NCBI RefSeq assembly: GCF_010183535.1
Contig: NC_071332.1
Coordinates: 4,402,001-4,466,000 of the forward strand
Length of the DNA stretch: 64,000 nt
DNA from: Caenorhabditis remanei
Taxonomy: Eukaryota; Nematoda; Chromadorea; Rhabditida; Rhabditidae
Direction of reading: 5' to 3'
In this document: positions 25,590-36,588 of the stretch, in pieces
How positions within the stretch are numbered: the stretch's first letter is position 1
Layout: each line of letters opens with the position of its first letter
Program-made: the position numbers and the translations under genes
Notes under the pieces: model-generated
Database searches by the model: none
What the model saw: the letters and a program-made list of their open reading frames with translations, nothing else
Told to the model about the DNA's origin: nothing

Positions 25590-26804
25590 TCATTTCTCGT
25601 TGTCCCTAAACTTGTGGAGCACCTCTTTGTTAAAAACAATATATACCATTGCATTGGCACTGTTATTAAGGGATACTGCAATCATTACAAAGCAGTAATA
25701 TTCAACTTTCTGGTTATCCAGGATGATAGGGAAAATTCTAAACAAGAGCCAACTGATAGTGTAGAAAATTGTGATTAGGCAGAATTGAGTGGCGTATCTG
25801 GAAAACATAGAATAAGAGCGTTCATTAAATATGATTCTAAAACGCAATCTATGTAAATTTATAATGGTTGTGTAGATCAAAGCAAGAGCTCTATTTTTGT
25901 AGTTGACCACTTTTCAGTAACTTTGCTTGTTTTCGAGATATGCACCCTCAAACTCAACCTATTTGAATAACGAGACGAAAAGAGAGCGCAGAGAAGCTAG
26001 AGAGTCTGACTTCTCTGTGTCTCTCACTATTACTCACGCATATTCCCTATTTCCAAAGCTACCAGTTGAATCCGTATTTGGTGAGACCATTCTCTTTGAC
26101 TTCCAGATTTTTATTGTTATCTAAAAAACTCTTTTATTTTTTTCAACCTTTTTTCCTTTTCCTCACCAGACTATAACAAACCAACGCAGTGAACGAGGTA
26201 GTAAAGTTCAAAGGAACATCAATGAACATGTTCGAAAAGTTCTTTTCCCCGCTAGACATATAGCTTATAGAAAGGATGCGTGAATCATAGACCAATGCAC
26301 AACAGGGGAATCCAAACTGAGCTATATACGTCATCGCAATGCATAAGGGGAAAATAAAGGAGAAGATGACGATGAGCACTTTGCAAGTGAATAGGTCTTG
26401 GCTTTTGAAGCAGATGACCACTAAGCGGTTGATAGCCATTATTATTTGAGTTATTGATCCCAAATACCAACAGAACATGAATCCGGTCCCAAAAAAGACA
26501 GACACTTTATAATCAGTAGTACTATTAGGTATATATGCCTGTAAAACTTATTTTCTGGACTTTCTTTATACCAGAGGGCACTTACACTTTTAAGAATAAG
26601 AGGTACTAAATAACAAGTGGTAAGTAACAAATTGAAAACATCCGCGAATATATTTACCAGTGAAATAATATATATTGGACTTCGTTTCGCTACGAATGCC
26701 AAACGATAAACAGGAAGGACAACCAAAAAATTAGCGACAAGGCCATAGAAAGAGATACCTCCGAGAAGGATACCCAGGAGTAGTTTTAAGGTGATTTGGA
26801 GCAT
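25590..26804 (-). CDS. Nematode 7TM chemoreceptor-like GPCR, copy 1
   Basis: MLQITLKLLLGILLGGISFY starts at 26804. Shared subfamily features are: TM1 with N and the RLAF..K-S-IYIIS motif; TM3 CWYLGSITQIIMAINRLVV (NR in place of DRY); FPCC in the second extracellular loop; IDVPLN; and TM7 NNSANAMVYIVFNKEV. Splicing recovers a short exon (about 26045-26130, ITIKIWKSKR..GNREYA), so the gene is complete although the next intron (25802-26044) has been enlarged by a hairpin-type repeat. Five paralogues lie between 25590 and 39759. I recognise the architecture as a nematode serpentine receptor but cannot assign the Sr class with certainty. Confidence 0.78.
25805..26045. repeat. Repeat insertion in an intron of GPCR-1
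   Basis: The segments TTTTTGTAGTTGACCACTTTT, GAGATATGCACCCTCAAA and AGAGCGCAGAGAAGCTAGAG match one half of the foldback at 58535-58850. It is a truncated copy of that element. Confidence 0.65.
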
Positions 26805-27702
26805 CTGAGCAAGCTGAAATTCGGAAAGATCAGCTTTTAAATGAATAAGTTCAAGGAGAACAAAGTATCACAAAAGTTAAGTATATCTTATTATATAAAT
26901 GAGCTGTAATGATCTACGTTTTCTAATTACAATTGTTAGACACGTACGTGATTTTTTGGGATTGGTTTTTGAGTTTTCTAGTTCAAATGCTCATCAAGTA
27001 TACTTTCAGAACTTTCAGGCTGTCTGGAGAAATATTGGAATGAAAGAAAAATTCATACTTGCAAACCGGGCCGAAACGGGCCGACCCGGACCGGCTCATA
27101 ACTCGCTTCAAACACAATATTATGAGCTGAAAAATATACCAAAATGTAGATCTCGGCGAGTTCTATGTCACTGATATAATACGGGCCGGATGGCTATTCG
27201 TCAATGTGCCGCGGGCCGGGCTAGAATGGCTTTTTTGACATTTTTTCCCGGCCCGCGGCACATTAACAAATAGCCATCCGGCCCGTATTATATCAGTGAC
27301 ATAGAACTCGTCGAGATCTACATTTTGGTATATTTTTCAGCTCATAATATTGCGTTTGAAGCGAGTTACGGGCCGGCCCGGGTCGGCCCGTTTCGGAACG
27401 GTTTGCAAGTATGGAAAAGTTTGTTTTCAAAGAGGCTATCCATATCTCAAGCAGTTTTATATAGCCCACCTTGGTATACTCTGACGTGAGTCCTCTGGTC
27501 TCAGAAGTAGGAAATTGTTTAAGGTTATCGGCACGATCACTATTCTGTTTCTTCAGACACCAAACCACCTGAGACAATTCAGTAGTAGGAAATAATGGTT
27601 TATTAGGAATATATGTTGTATAGTGAGTTATATATATTATATATACACAAAAGTTCACCAAAACATCACAAATAATGTCGATTTGAGGAGATCTGAATAG
27701 AA
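26805..27702. other. Intergenic between GPCR-1 and GPCR-2
   Basis: This stretch is dominated by the GGGCCG hairpin at 27054-27413. The 137-residue frame at 27293-27706 reads across the hairpin and is not a gene. Confidence 0.6.
27054..27413. repeat. GGGCCG hairpin (foldback) element, copy A
   Basis: The ends CATACTTGCAAACCGGGCCG and its inverted partner CGGTTTGCAAGTATG enclose two arms of about 180 bp. Each arm has AACTCGC, ATTATGAGCTGAAAAATATA and ACGGGCCGGATGGCTATTCG segments. It is almost fully self-complementary. It is related to the elements at 45698-46098 and, more distantly, 63457-63546. Confidence 0.95.
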
Positions 27703-29409
27703 TCAATATTTAGAGGTTGTATTGGTAGTGGTATTATGACTGTGGCGGACGATGCTGTGACCATCTGCCGAGTTGTTGGCGACGTCCGATGAGTTGGTGG
27801 CTCGGGTGAAGATGTTGAGACCGCTGGATTTCAGATTGCGCCAGACCTAAATAACAAAAATTTTGGTTAGAATCGCGGAAAAAAGAAACCTACCTCCTGG
27901 TTACTAATCAGATAGACCAATGCATTTGCACTGCTATTAATAGTGACTCCAGCAGAGATACAAATGAACCATTCAAGCCCACGATTACCGATGGCCACAG
28001 GGAATACACGGAACGTGATCCAGGAGAATGTGTAGAACATAGAGATGAAGCAGAATTGCATGGCATAGCTGGAAAAAGGGGAGTAAGGGAAAGGTGGGAT
28101 AGATGAAGAGCAGGTTGCATAAAAGTTGCAGTCAGTTTTGAATAGCCAGGAAAAAAATTCTAGATGCCGGGAATAATACGCTTTATAGTTTGAATCAGAT
28201 ATAGCTCAAATGTTAAATTTTTTGATTTTTTTTTACAAAAAATGAATGCCTTTTCAGGTAGATTAGATTGTGACTCTTCAATTAGTAAAGGTTTGAGCAT
28301 TTATTCAATTTCAGAAAATATCGTTTCTAAAACATTTTCAGACGGTCACCGGTTCTTATTTCCTGAATTTTTCTAAATTTTCTGAAAAAAAATTCTGAAT
28401 CTTCATGGTGTTGGTTGTTTTAGACAAGGAAAACCTTTGGGGAAAGAAATCAAGAGTACATTTTTGAGTACACTACTATTAAAGGGACCCACAACCTGGC
28501 TCATAAATTTTTTAGACTGTATTTTTATAAAAAATTGGAAAAATGGCAAAAGCCCTGGTCTAATTTCTCCCAACTTACGTCACTTCTCTATTCTTCCGTG
28601 ATCTTCTCATATGTTGAGTTGCCATTGACGCAGCGATACCCTTTGTGGATTCTCTGACCGTCCAGACAATCTAAAATTATTTTTTATTACAGTTCAATCT
28701 TCCACCATCAGCTTACCATAGCATAGCAAAACGTTGCAATAACAGAAGTTGCAGTGTTCAATGGCAAGTCGATAAACATGTTCGGGTAGTTGTCCAGTCC
28801 CTCGATTTGGTTATAGGAGTAGGATAGAACAACATGGTCAAACACAAAGCTGAAAATGTTCATGTTAATTATTTAAATTGGTCAATTAACTAATTAACTT
28901 ACAAACAACACGGAGTCCCATACTGTGCCATGTACATCAGAAAGAAGGAGAGTGGGATCAATAGAGCAAATAGTTTACAGATATTTCTCCGCGTGAAAAG
29001 ATCACTCCTGCGGAAATAGATAACCACCAGACGGTTAACAGCCATTACAATTTGAGTCATAGATCCCAGATACCAGCAGAACATGAAAGTGGATCCCATT
29101 AGTTTTGGGATTGTTCCAGTTTTGTTTTCGGTGAAAAAATAGGTCTAAAGGTTCAAAAAATAATAAAATTCGTCACTGTTTAGGTCTCACCTCGAAAATT
29201 ATAGATGGCGCCAGATAGAAGGTAGACATTAAAACATTCACAATATCTGTGACTATATTTATAAATGAAATCACATAGATTGGACTCTTATTTTGGATGA
29301 ATGCCAGACGGAATACTGGGATCACGACAAGCAAGTTGACGATTAGGCCAGCCAGAGAGAGTAGGCCAAGGCCACAGCCTAGAAAAGTTTTCAGGGTCCA
29401 GGGAACCAT
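27703..29409 (-). CDS. Nematode 7TM chemoreceptor-like GPCR, copy 2
   Basis: ATG 29409 (MVPWTLKTFLGCG). It has VFRLAFIQNKSPIYVIS, YLAPSIIFE, then GSTFMFCWYLGSMTQIVMAV with NRLVVIYF, GTPCC, SYSYNQIEG, IDLPLN and TM7 INSSANALVYLISNQE. The cytoplasmic tail (VWRNLKSSG..NTTTNTTSKY) ends at 27703. The exon near 28590-28675 (IVWTVRESTKG) is recovered by splicing. All junctions are canonical. It is a close paralogue of the other four receptors, in the same orientation. Confidence 0.82.
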
Positions 29410-30661
29410 TCTGCAAATGTAAGATGAGAACAAATTGTGTTCCTTTCAAAAGACGTGAGGAAAATTTAAATGGAGAGTGATGATGATGAATATGCTTTTA
29501 CTAAAGAAGCTAACTACGACAACATGTTTTTTGGGTGGTCTGTGCATCTCAGACACTAAAAAATGAATAAAAAGGAAGGTTGTCTATGTCACAGTTCCTG
29601 AAAATTCATTCTTAGAATGAAACTTTCGAGAAAATTTTTAATCTTCTCGACGTGGGGTGTCCTCGATTCCAGAGGATACGTGATTCAGATGAAATGTAAA
29701 CAAAGGCTCTCCCCAAGCTATTTGCACATATAGATATAATAAGAATGCTAAAAAAGAGGAAGCGGAGGAGGAGGAGGCAACAAATTGAAATTGAGAATGG
29801 AAAAAGGGTGTCTTAACGTTGGCACTCTAGAAAATAAAAATTAAATTCTTTCATCGCTACTAATTACATTCAACATGCTGCTTTACCAAGGAAAATAGAA
29901 AAATGAGCAAAAAATGAGTGACACGATTACCGTAGGCTCGAAGAGTCTTAGGTTCTAATAAATACCCCTAACTCTGGTAATCCGTGACGATGACTCTTTT
30001 GTAATGCTCGATCCTTGATTTTTTTGTGAAAGAAGTACAAGATTAGCGTCTAAGAACTTAGCAGAGACAATAGGTGCACATGTGCTTAGGCTTAATCTTT
30101 TTAGGTTTCCTAATATCTCAGAAATCTAACAATAAGTTGCGGTAATGTCAAATGATGGAAGACATCTAGAAGAGAGAGAAGGCTGCAATTATAATTTAAG
30201 AGAGACAACATAGACACACGTGGGGAAATATTTTAATGCAAAGAGCAATCTGCGAATGACATGTGGATTGCAGCAGACTTTGGAACCGCAGTGAGGTAGG
30301 AGAAGCAGTAAATCAAAATACAAACAATAACTCCAATCGTTCTTTCTGAGAATTTTGATTCCTGAAAATCGGGATACAATATAATATAACGTACAAGTGG
30401 TCAGTAGTCCTAAAAATTGAGAAAACTGGATTTTTGAGAACTAAATTGAGAACGATCCTGGAGTATTTATTTGCCGGCTTGCCAAGTATAATTTGATTTT
30501 AATTCAATCTGTATACCATTAAGGTTAGTTCTGAAAACTATACATTATATGGCATCAGCTATTTCAAAATCTGAGTGTATATCAGGATCGTTTTCAAGTT
30601 AGTTATTAGAAATCCTGTTTTCTCAATTTGAAGTCTGGACTACTGACCATCTGTACGTTAA
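29410..30661. other. Intergenic, left part of repeat island
   Basis: No gene supported. A GGAGGAGGAGGAGG purine run lies near 29763. This is probably upstream sequence of GPCR-2. Confidence 0.5.
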
Positions 30662-30877
30662 CTCACAAGGGAACCTTTTAAGTGGTTCCTAATGCCAGCG
30701 AAAACGACCTATACAGGTCGAAAGAGGATGTTTCAAAACCTATAAATCAACTTTCAAAAGTTGCTTACGTGACCTGTAAGTGGCTGAAATCTTGACCTGA
30801 AAATTGGCCAATTTTATCATTGATTTGCTGTATTTCCTACCACGTTTGTAAAGACTACGGCGGCAGTTTAAAAACGT

Positions 30878-30954
30878 GTTCGAGTGGCGCAGGTGGTTAG
30901 CGCCCAGGAGGAGAAAATTTTTGCGCTGGTTCGATCCCCTCTACTGTTTTTTTT
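30878..30954 (+). ncRNA. tRNA-like module in foldback, left arm
   Basis: A box-A-like TGGCGCAGGTGGTTAGCGC is followed about 40 bases later by the box-B-like GGTTCGATCCC, then a run of T as for Pol III termination. The acceptor stem does not pair well, so this is a degenerate tRNA-like promoter block and not a working tRNA. Confidence 0.45.
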
Positions 30955-31189
30955 TGTTTGATTTATTTTTTTTCTTTTTTCAGTGTTTTTTGGAAGTTAT
31001 CATTATAGATTTTCGGATTCCACCATCAACGTGATTACCTTCTGAATCCCTTTTAACTGATGATTATAAGAAAGATCTTCCGGTTGCCAGGTGCCGCCAG
31101 GTGGAATCCGAAAATCTATAATGATAACTTCCGAAAAACACTGAAAAAATGAAAAAAAAATAAATCAAACAAAAAAAATAAAAACAGTA

Positions 31190-31253
31190 GAGGGGATCGA
31201 ACCAGCGCAAAAATTTTCTCCTCCTGGGCGCTAACCACCTGCGCCACTCGAAC
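31190..31253 (-). ncRNA. tRNA-like module in foldback, right arm
   Basis: This is the inverted counterpart of the module at 30878-30954, with the same A-box and B-box text on the minus strand. The following T-run is interrupted. Confidence 0.42.
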
Positions 31254-31467
31254 ACGTTTTTAAACTGCCGCCGAAGTCATTACAAACGTGGTAGGAGATA
31301 CAATAAATCAATGGCAAAATTTGTCGATTTTCAGGTCGAGATTTCAGCCACTTACAGGCCACGTAAGCAACTTTTGAAAGTTGATTTATAGGTTTTGAAA
31401 CATGCTCTTTCACCCTGTATAGGTCGTTTTCGCTGGCATTAGGGACCACTTAAAAGGTTCCCTTGTC

Positions 31468-32393
31468 AGGTATTTTTGGGCCAAGTTGCCCTCAAATTGG
31501 GCCATGTGGCGCTGAAAATGGGCATGGTGGCCCATTCAATGAGGGCCACTATGCCCGTTTTCAGGGCCACATGGCCCACTCGATGGGCAAAGTGCCCAGA
31601 TTCGGTACAACGCGCGGCATTTCGCTCCTTTTGCTCCTTCCCATTCAGCAATATAGTTAACAAGGTTACACATATTTGTACTTTCTACTATTTATTTGTC
31701 AAATTTAAACACAAAATAATAATAATTTCAGTAATTATGGGAAGTAATAGGGTAAAATAAACTAAAATTGTCAAAATATGAGATGGAGAATAGGAATACA
31801 GAAGAAGGAAATAATTTTTCGTGAAAACTATAAATATTCAAATTACAACAAAAAATTTAGAGTAAATGCAAAAAATTTGAAGATAGAAGACGGTGAAAGA
31901 TAGAAGAAGGTGAGCAGCTGGATAGCGTAGTTGATGATGATTATTGTGTTGTTGAAATAATTTTTTGTACAGCTGAAATTTCATGAAAATTGAACAAAAA
32001 CAAATAAAAAATACTGTCTTACCTGATGAGTCGAGTGTAGATTTTTTTCATCTTCTGTTTGAATAAGTAGCATAAAATTGAAAGACGATAAAATTGTGAA
32101 AGAAACGAAATAAATAAGAAAAATTGTGGCGAAAAATCAGAGTGTGCAGTAGAGCGCGATTTCTCAACTTGTGCCCACTTCGTGCCCATGCTGTGCCCAT
32201 CCTGCCTCACCAAGCGCCCAACCTGTGCCCACATCCACCAACTATTTCCTATCTCTCAGCCTGTGGCCCAACCTGTGCCCAACTAGTGCCCACTGGGCCA
32301 TGTGGCCCTTTTTGTGGGCACTGTGCTCTATTCACGGGCCACATGGCCCAATCGAAAGTTTCGTTGCCCTACCCTTGCCCAAAAATACCTGAG
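31468..32393. mobile_element. 0.93-kb non-autonomous element with terminal inverted repeats
   Basis: It begins CAGGTATTTTTGGGCCAAG and ends with GCCCAAAAATACCTG. The subterminal regions at both ends are full of GGGCCA / TGCCCA motifs, some forming local hairpins (GGGCCACATGGCCC). The internal part is AT-rich with no transposase. It begins immediately after the last base of the foldback at 30662-31467. No convincing target duplication is visible. Confidence 0.72.
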
Positions 32394-33087
32394 AAGCGAT
32401 TTTCAAGAATTAAAATTAAAAGCTACCAAGCCCCGCCCCTTAGTTTCAATGTCTTCTTACTAATTCAATCTAGTAGCATGATATTTTCCAACGTTGGTCA
32501 AGTTGATTGCAGATATATCTCATCTGAAATGTTTTTGTAAAAAATTCGATTCGAATTTTTAAAGTTGTCACAAATTCTTGTCTAAACACTGTTTGCGAAA
32601 TTTTGAACAATTTCATTGTCAGATTTAAAACTTTCGAGTAGTTTCAATTTAGAACTGAACATAATGTAAAGCTGCCCAGATCTCAGCGAGAAATTTTAAA
32701 GAGGTTCATTGTTGCTCATATTTGACAACAACGAGTACCTAAGAGTTTTTCTGTTCATTTAAAAATAGTACTGCAAACTTGAAAAATGTATTTTGGTCAT
32801 AATCTGAGAGGTACTGAGAGGTGCATAGTTTTACGGATTTTTTTTTCGATTTCCGAAAGCTCCGTATTCCGGAAATTGAAAATTCAAAAAAGCCAGAATC
32901 CGGAATCCGAACAGCTCTGACGTTTAAAGAGTTTGTAGTATTCAATTTTTAGTATTCCAATTTTTTACATAAAATATTAACAATAAATTCCAGTTGGAAA
33001 TTTTTAGTACTGTTTCAGAAGGCTTGTCTTGAGCCGACGAATTGTTTTGCTTATCATAAAAATAAGCGTGTTTGAAATACAGTATAT
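32394..33087. other. Intergenic, repeat island
   Basis: AT-rich DNA between two mobile elements. No gene or repeat that I recognise. Confidence 0.5.
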
Positions 33088-33382
33088 TATAAAAGGATCA
33101 AGACTCGCCTGTCTTGTCTTTTAGTCTTGGTGTGTTTCTTCTAACACTTTGATATGTTGCAACATATTTATTAAATAGTATAAATAGTCGGTATAAGAGA
33201 GGTGCCAAGAGGCAACCTACTCCGACCGATGCGTATGCATAAAAGTGAGGAAAAAGGCCGTTCGTACGGAAAGATAGTGGAAAGTGTAAACAAGAGGGGT
33301 CATTGGAGATAAATCATTCTGCGCGCTGGCAGGAACAACAGAATAATAAAAGAATGACAGGAACGTATTTTGCCCTGTCACA
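33088..33382 (-). repeat. 3' LTR of the TRIM-like element
   Basis: This is the downstream LTR in minus-strand orientation, identical by eye to 34276-34570. The spurious reading frames at 33217-33558 and 34405-34590 share a peptide because they lie in the two LTRs. Confidence 0.88.
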
Positions 33383-34275
33383 TCCCCGCTTCTTAGGAAA
33401 AGATGGTTCGTCCTCGAACCACAAAAATGATTGATGGAATTTTGAATTCGAATTAGAACCATTTCCCCCCAAAAAGTATAACAATAGAACAATAACAAAA
33501 CAAAGCTTTGCGGGTTCTCCCTCCTTTTCGAATAGCTACTTCGTCCCTGAAGTCTCATATCCCATGGAATGATATGAAAAATCTAGTTAGAAATAGTTAC
33601 ACGAAAAACCTTAACATCCAAAAGAATAAACACAATGTACTAATATTCTATCACTAAACTTATAAACTAATACGTCGGAAAAAGTCACTCTCAATAACTG
33701 ATACTCTAACTCGATTAGTGACAACGACAAAACACTAAGAATCTGAGATACAATAAAATCAAATGAAACTCGACAATACAAAATAGTGAAAATCAAACTA
33801 GGAATGTAACTCTCAAAAGATTACCATACAATTCATAAGTTAACAATGGACGGAGGTCCCAACTCAAAATCCATTGGTCTCAAAACTAATCCTACTCGAT
33901 AATTACCTAGGTGTAGAGATGCCTTAACAATACACTAGAATAATTTCTTTGGGGTAACGCCTACTACTCAGTGGATCAAACTTTTCGATAATTGTTAATG
34001 AGAACAGAACTTATGATTGCCAGTTGAGAAGTCAGCATCCGACGGTTGACATCACAGCATCCGCATTGGAGATCAGCTTCCGGAAAATCGGCTCACAAAT
34101 AATAGAAAAAGGAATAGTAGAACGGCAAAACAGAAGGGAATAAATAGACGGTTCGGTACCCAGGTGTAGCGGTAAAACTCGGGAGCACCGAGGAATATGA
34201 ATCCTTGACCGAGAGTTCACGGATAACTACTGATTATAGGCGAATCAGTTGAAATCCTACTCTTAGGAACCTCCA

Positions 34276-34570
34276 TATAAAAGGATCAAGACTCGCCTGT
34301 CTTGTCTTTTAGTCTTGGTGTGTTTCTTCTAACACTTTGATATGTTGCAACATATTTATTAAATAGTATAAATAGTCGGTATAAGAGAGGTGCCAAGAGG
34401 CAACCTACTCCGACCGATGCGTATGCATAAAAGTGAGGAAAAAGGCCGTTCGTACGGAAAGATAGTGGAAAGTGTAAACAAGAGGGGTCATTGGAGATAA
34501 ATCATTCTGCGCGCTGGCAGGAACAACAGAATAATAAAAGAATGACAGGAACGTATTTTGCCCTGTCACA
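34276..34570 (-). repeat. 5' LTR of the TRIM-like element
   Basis: This is the upstream LTR in minus-strand orientation. It is followed, going leftwards, by the TGG-starting candidate primer-binding site. Confidence 0.88.
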
Positions 34571-35014
34571 ATATCATACTGAGTATACAACGTCTTTATA
34601 ACTCAAGATGTGATTTGCAACAACTCCAATTTTTCCTAATTATAACCCTATCAAAGTTGTCCATATGTATGTATTCATCATTTTTCAGCACCCTGTCCAC
34701 AAAGGTAGACTTCTGAGACATCTGAACATAATCCCATGTACATGTGCTCTTTGCTTAGTGTTTGCTAAGTTAAGGATCGGGTAGAAAAGGTTATCGTCGA
34801 GTATTTCCAAGAAAAATGCGTCAGAACCAACACCCTCCTTGAGTTATTTGGTCCCTCTTGAACCTCTTCTCCCTCTTTTTACTCAAAGTATTTTAATTCA
34901 TATGTACATAAAGCCCACATAGACTTCCGCTAGGCTCATTTCCGCTTTGCATTTCTTTCTTTTTTATGATGTGTGTATTAGTCTCGTAAGTTCAAATAAA
35001 CCTTTATTCTTCAA
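34571..35014. other. Intergenic right of the LTR element
   Basis: No gene seen. Presumably downstream sequence of GPCR-3. Confidence 0.5.
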
Positions 35015-36092
35015 TTAAGCAACTTTGGCGGCACGAACTTGTATCACCTGAACCTGACTTGAAGCTTTGGCTCCAACGAGCTTCTTCCTCAACCATGGAA
35101 TCTGAAGAGATTTCTGAACTTCTAGGTTTATGGAAAGGTAGATAATAGAGTTGGAAGAGCAATTAAAGGTCACTAGCACTGGTACAACAGAGTACCATTC
35201 TGATTGATTTGTTGGGACGATATGGGGAAGGAGCTCAAATAGAACCCAAGTGAAAATGTAAAATATAGAGATGAACACGAATTGGAATAAGTACCTGAAC
35301 ACAATCTTAAAATGAATTTCAGCTCTTCATAACTTACTTCACATCTTGGTTACTTTTATTTCTCTGAACATTACTTGTTTTGTTATGGTTTCGGATTGAC
35401 CGGAATACTGATATATAGCATAGTGTGGAAGTGGAGGTACATACAATATCATATGAGACAAGCATTAGGTTAGAGTAGGAGTAGAGACCATCTATGTTAA
35501 TATGCATGAATGACATTACGTTATGATCGGCGATGAATCTGTATAAAAGTCTGATGAGATTCGACAGACTCAATCTTAGTGAGTCTTACACGCAGCACGG
35601 AAAAATATACTGGGTACAAACCGCAGATCCCACAGTAAACGAAATAAGGAACGCAAAAATTATCATGGTAGTTTTGAAAGTGAAAACATTTTTCTGTTTC
35701 AACGTAATCACGGTGAACCGGTTAACCGCCATAACTATCTGTACTAGACACTCCATGTACCAGGCATTGATAAATATCCAACCGAATACAATAGCCAGGG
35801 CATTGGTCCGGTGTCCGGTAATCACGTATCGCTTTAATTTTATTATCGGGATAAGGTATACTTCAGCTCAGAAAACTCTTACGTCCGCTATAATCGAAGC
35901 TGCTAGATAAAAGCAAATTATCGATAATTGCATCAAATCTGATATAACATTGAAAAATGCGATGACATAAATCGAACTCTTCTTTGCAATAAATGCCAGT
36001 CGAAATACCGGCATAAAAATCAGCAAATTCAAAAAAATGGCGAAGAGCGAGAGGGAGAAGGAAGTCATGCCGAGATACCATTTCAGCGTCAT
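35015..36092 (-). CDS. Nematode 7TM chemoreceptor-like GPCR, copy 3
   Basis: ATG 36092 (MTLKWYLGMTSFS). It has FRLAFIAKKSSIYVIA, YLAASIIADV, WYMECLVQIVMAVNRFTVI, IFPCC, a divergent second loop (DGLYSYSNLM), TM6 YIFTWVLFELLPHI and TM7 NCSSNSIIYLSINLEV, with a basic tail ending VRAAKVA. Introns at about 35295-35340, 35534-35580 and 35826-35882 join in frame. The usual IDLPLN motif of the subfamily is replaced, so it is the most divergent of the five. Confidence 0.78.
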
Positions 36093-36588
36093 TGTTACGT
36101 GAAATAAGCTTGTTGTTGTCCAGTTCCCACATTATATAGTTATTGAGGTGACTCGGAAATTGGGATGGTTTCCGGTATTGTCTAAAGACGTGTAGATGTT
36201 CTACAAAGAACATAGGCTAAATTGGATTTCTGCCTTAGCGGAGGTGTGTGTATTGTGGGATAGTCTGATTAGGTTGTTGTGCTCGAAAGATTGACTCTAA
36301 ACCAAAAATTTGACTGAAAGATGTGCATGTCTTAAAATTTTATTTTAGGTCCGTATCCCCGCCAACTGTTAACTGATGACTGTGAGTTGCTACTCAGCAA
36401 ATTATGGCAGGATTGGCTGGCCAGCGATACACAAGATGGGATCCAGTTAAATGAACACCGATTTTCCAACAATCCCTGTTTTCCTGGTGTTTTCCTGGTA
36501 CAGTAAGATGTCTGCTGTAAGTTTAGTAGTGATTATAAAACGTTTATGAATAAGTTATAATTTTTAATCAAAATGTTATAAATCCTCT
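36093..36588. other. Intergenic between GPCR-3 and GPCR-4
   Basis: No gene or repeat recognised in about 0.5 kb. Confidence 0.5.

Larger units (their letters stand above)
30662..31467. repeat. 0.8-kb foldback element carrying tRNA-like modules
   Basis: ACAAGGGAACCTTTTAAGTG at the left end is matched by the inverted CACTTAAAAGGTTCCCTTGT at the right end, and the two roughly 380-bp arms stay highly similar inwards. Each arm contains a tRNA-like block (30878-30946 plus, 31190-31253 minus). The loop at about 31020-31110 is not symmetric. The frames at 31064-31255 and 31231-31449 are hairpin shadows. Confidence 0.93.
33088..34570 (-). mobile_element. Short non-autonomous LTR retrotransposon (TRIM-like)
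   Basis: Two direct repeats of 295 bp (33088-33382 and 34276-34570) appear identical. On the minus strand the LTR starts TGTGACAGGGC and ends CTTTTATA. Directly after the 5' LTR comes TGGAGGTTCC, a plausible primer-binding site, and directly before the 3' LTR is the purine tract AAGAAGCGGGGA. ATAT flanks both ends as a possible 4-bp target duplication. The internal 893 bp has no gag or pol, so mobilisation would need another element's proteins. Confidence 0.83.

Noticed and set aside
26045..26160. GPCR-1 read as missing an exon
   Set aside because: The exon is present (ITIKIWKSKR) between TTTTTTAG and GTGAGT; the following intron was lengthened by a repeat.
27293..27706. 137-residue minus-strand frame
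   Set aside because: It spans the GGGCCG hairpin and shares its peptide with the opposite arm at 26899-27174; a repeat shadow.
33217..33558. 113-residue minus-strand frame repeated at 34405-34590
   Set aside because: Its shared part lies within both LTRs of the TRIM-like element; no gag or pol resemblance.
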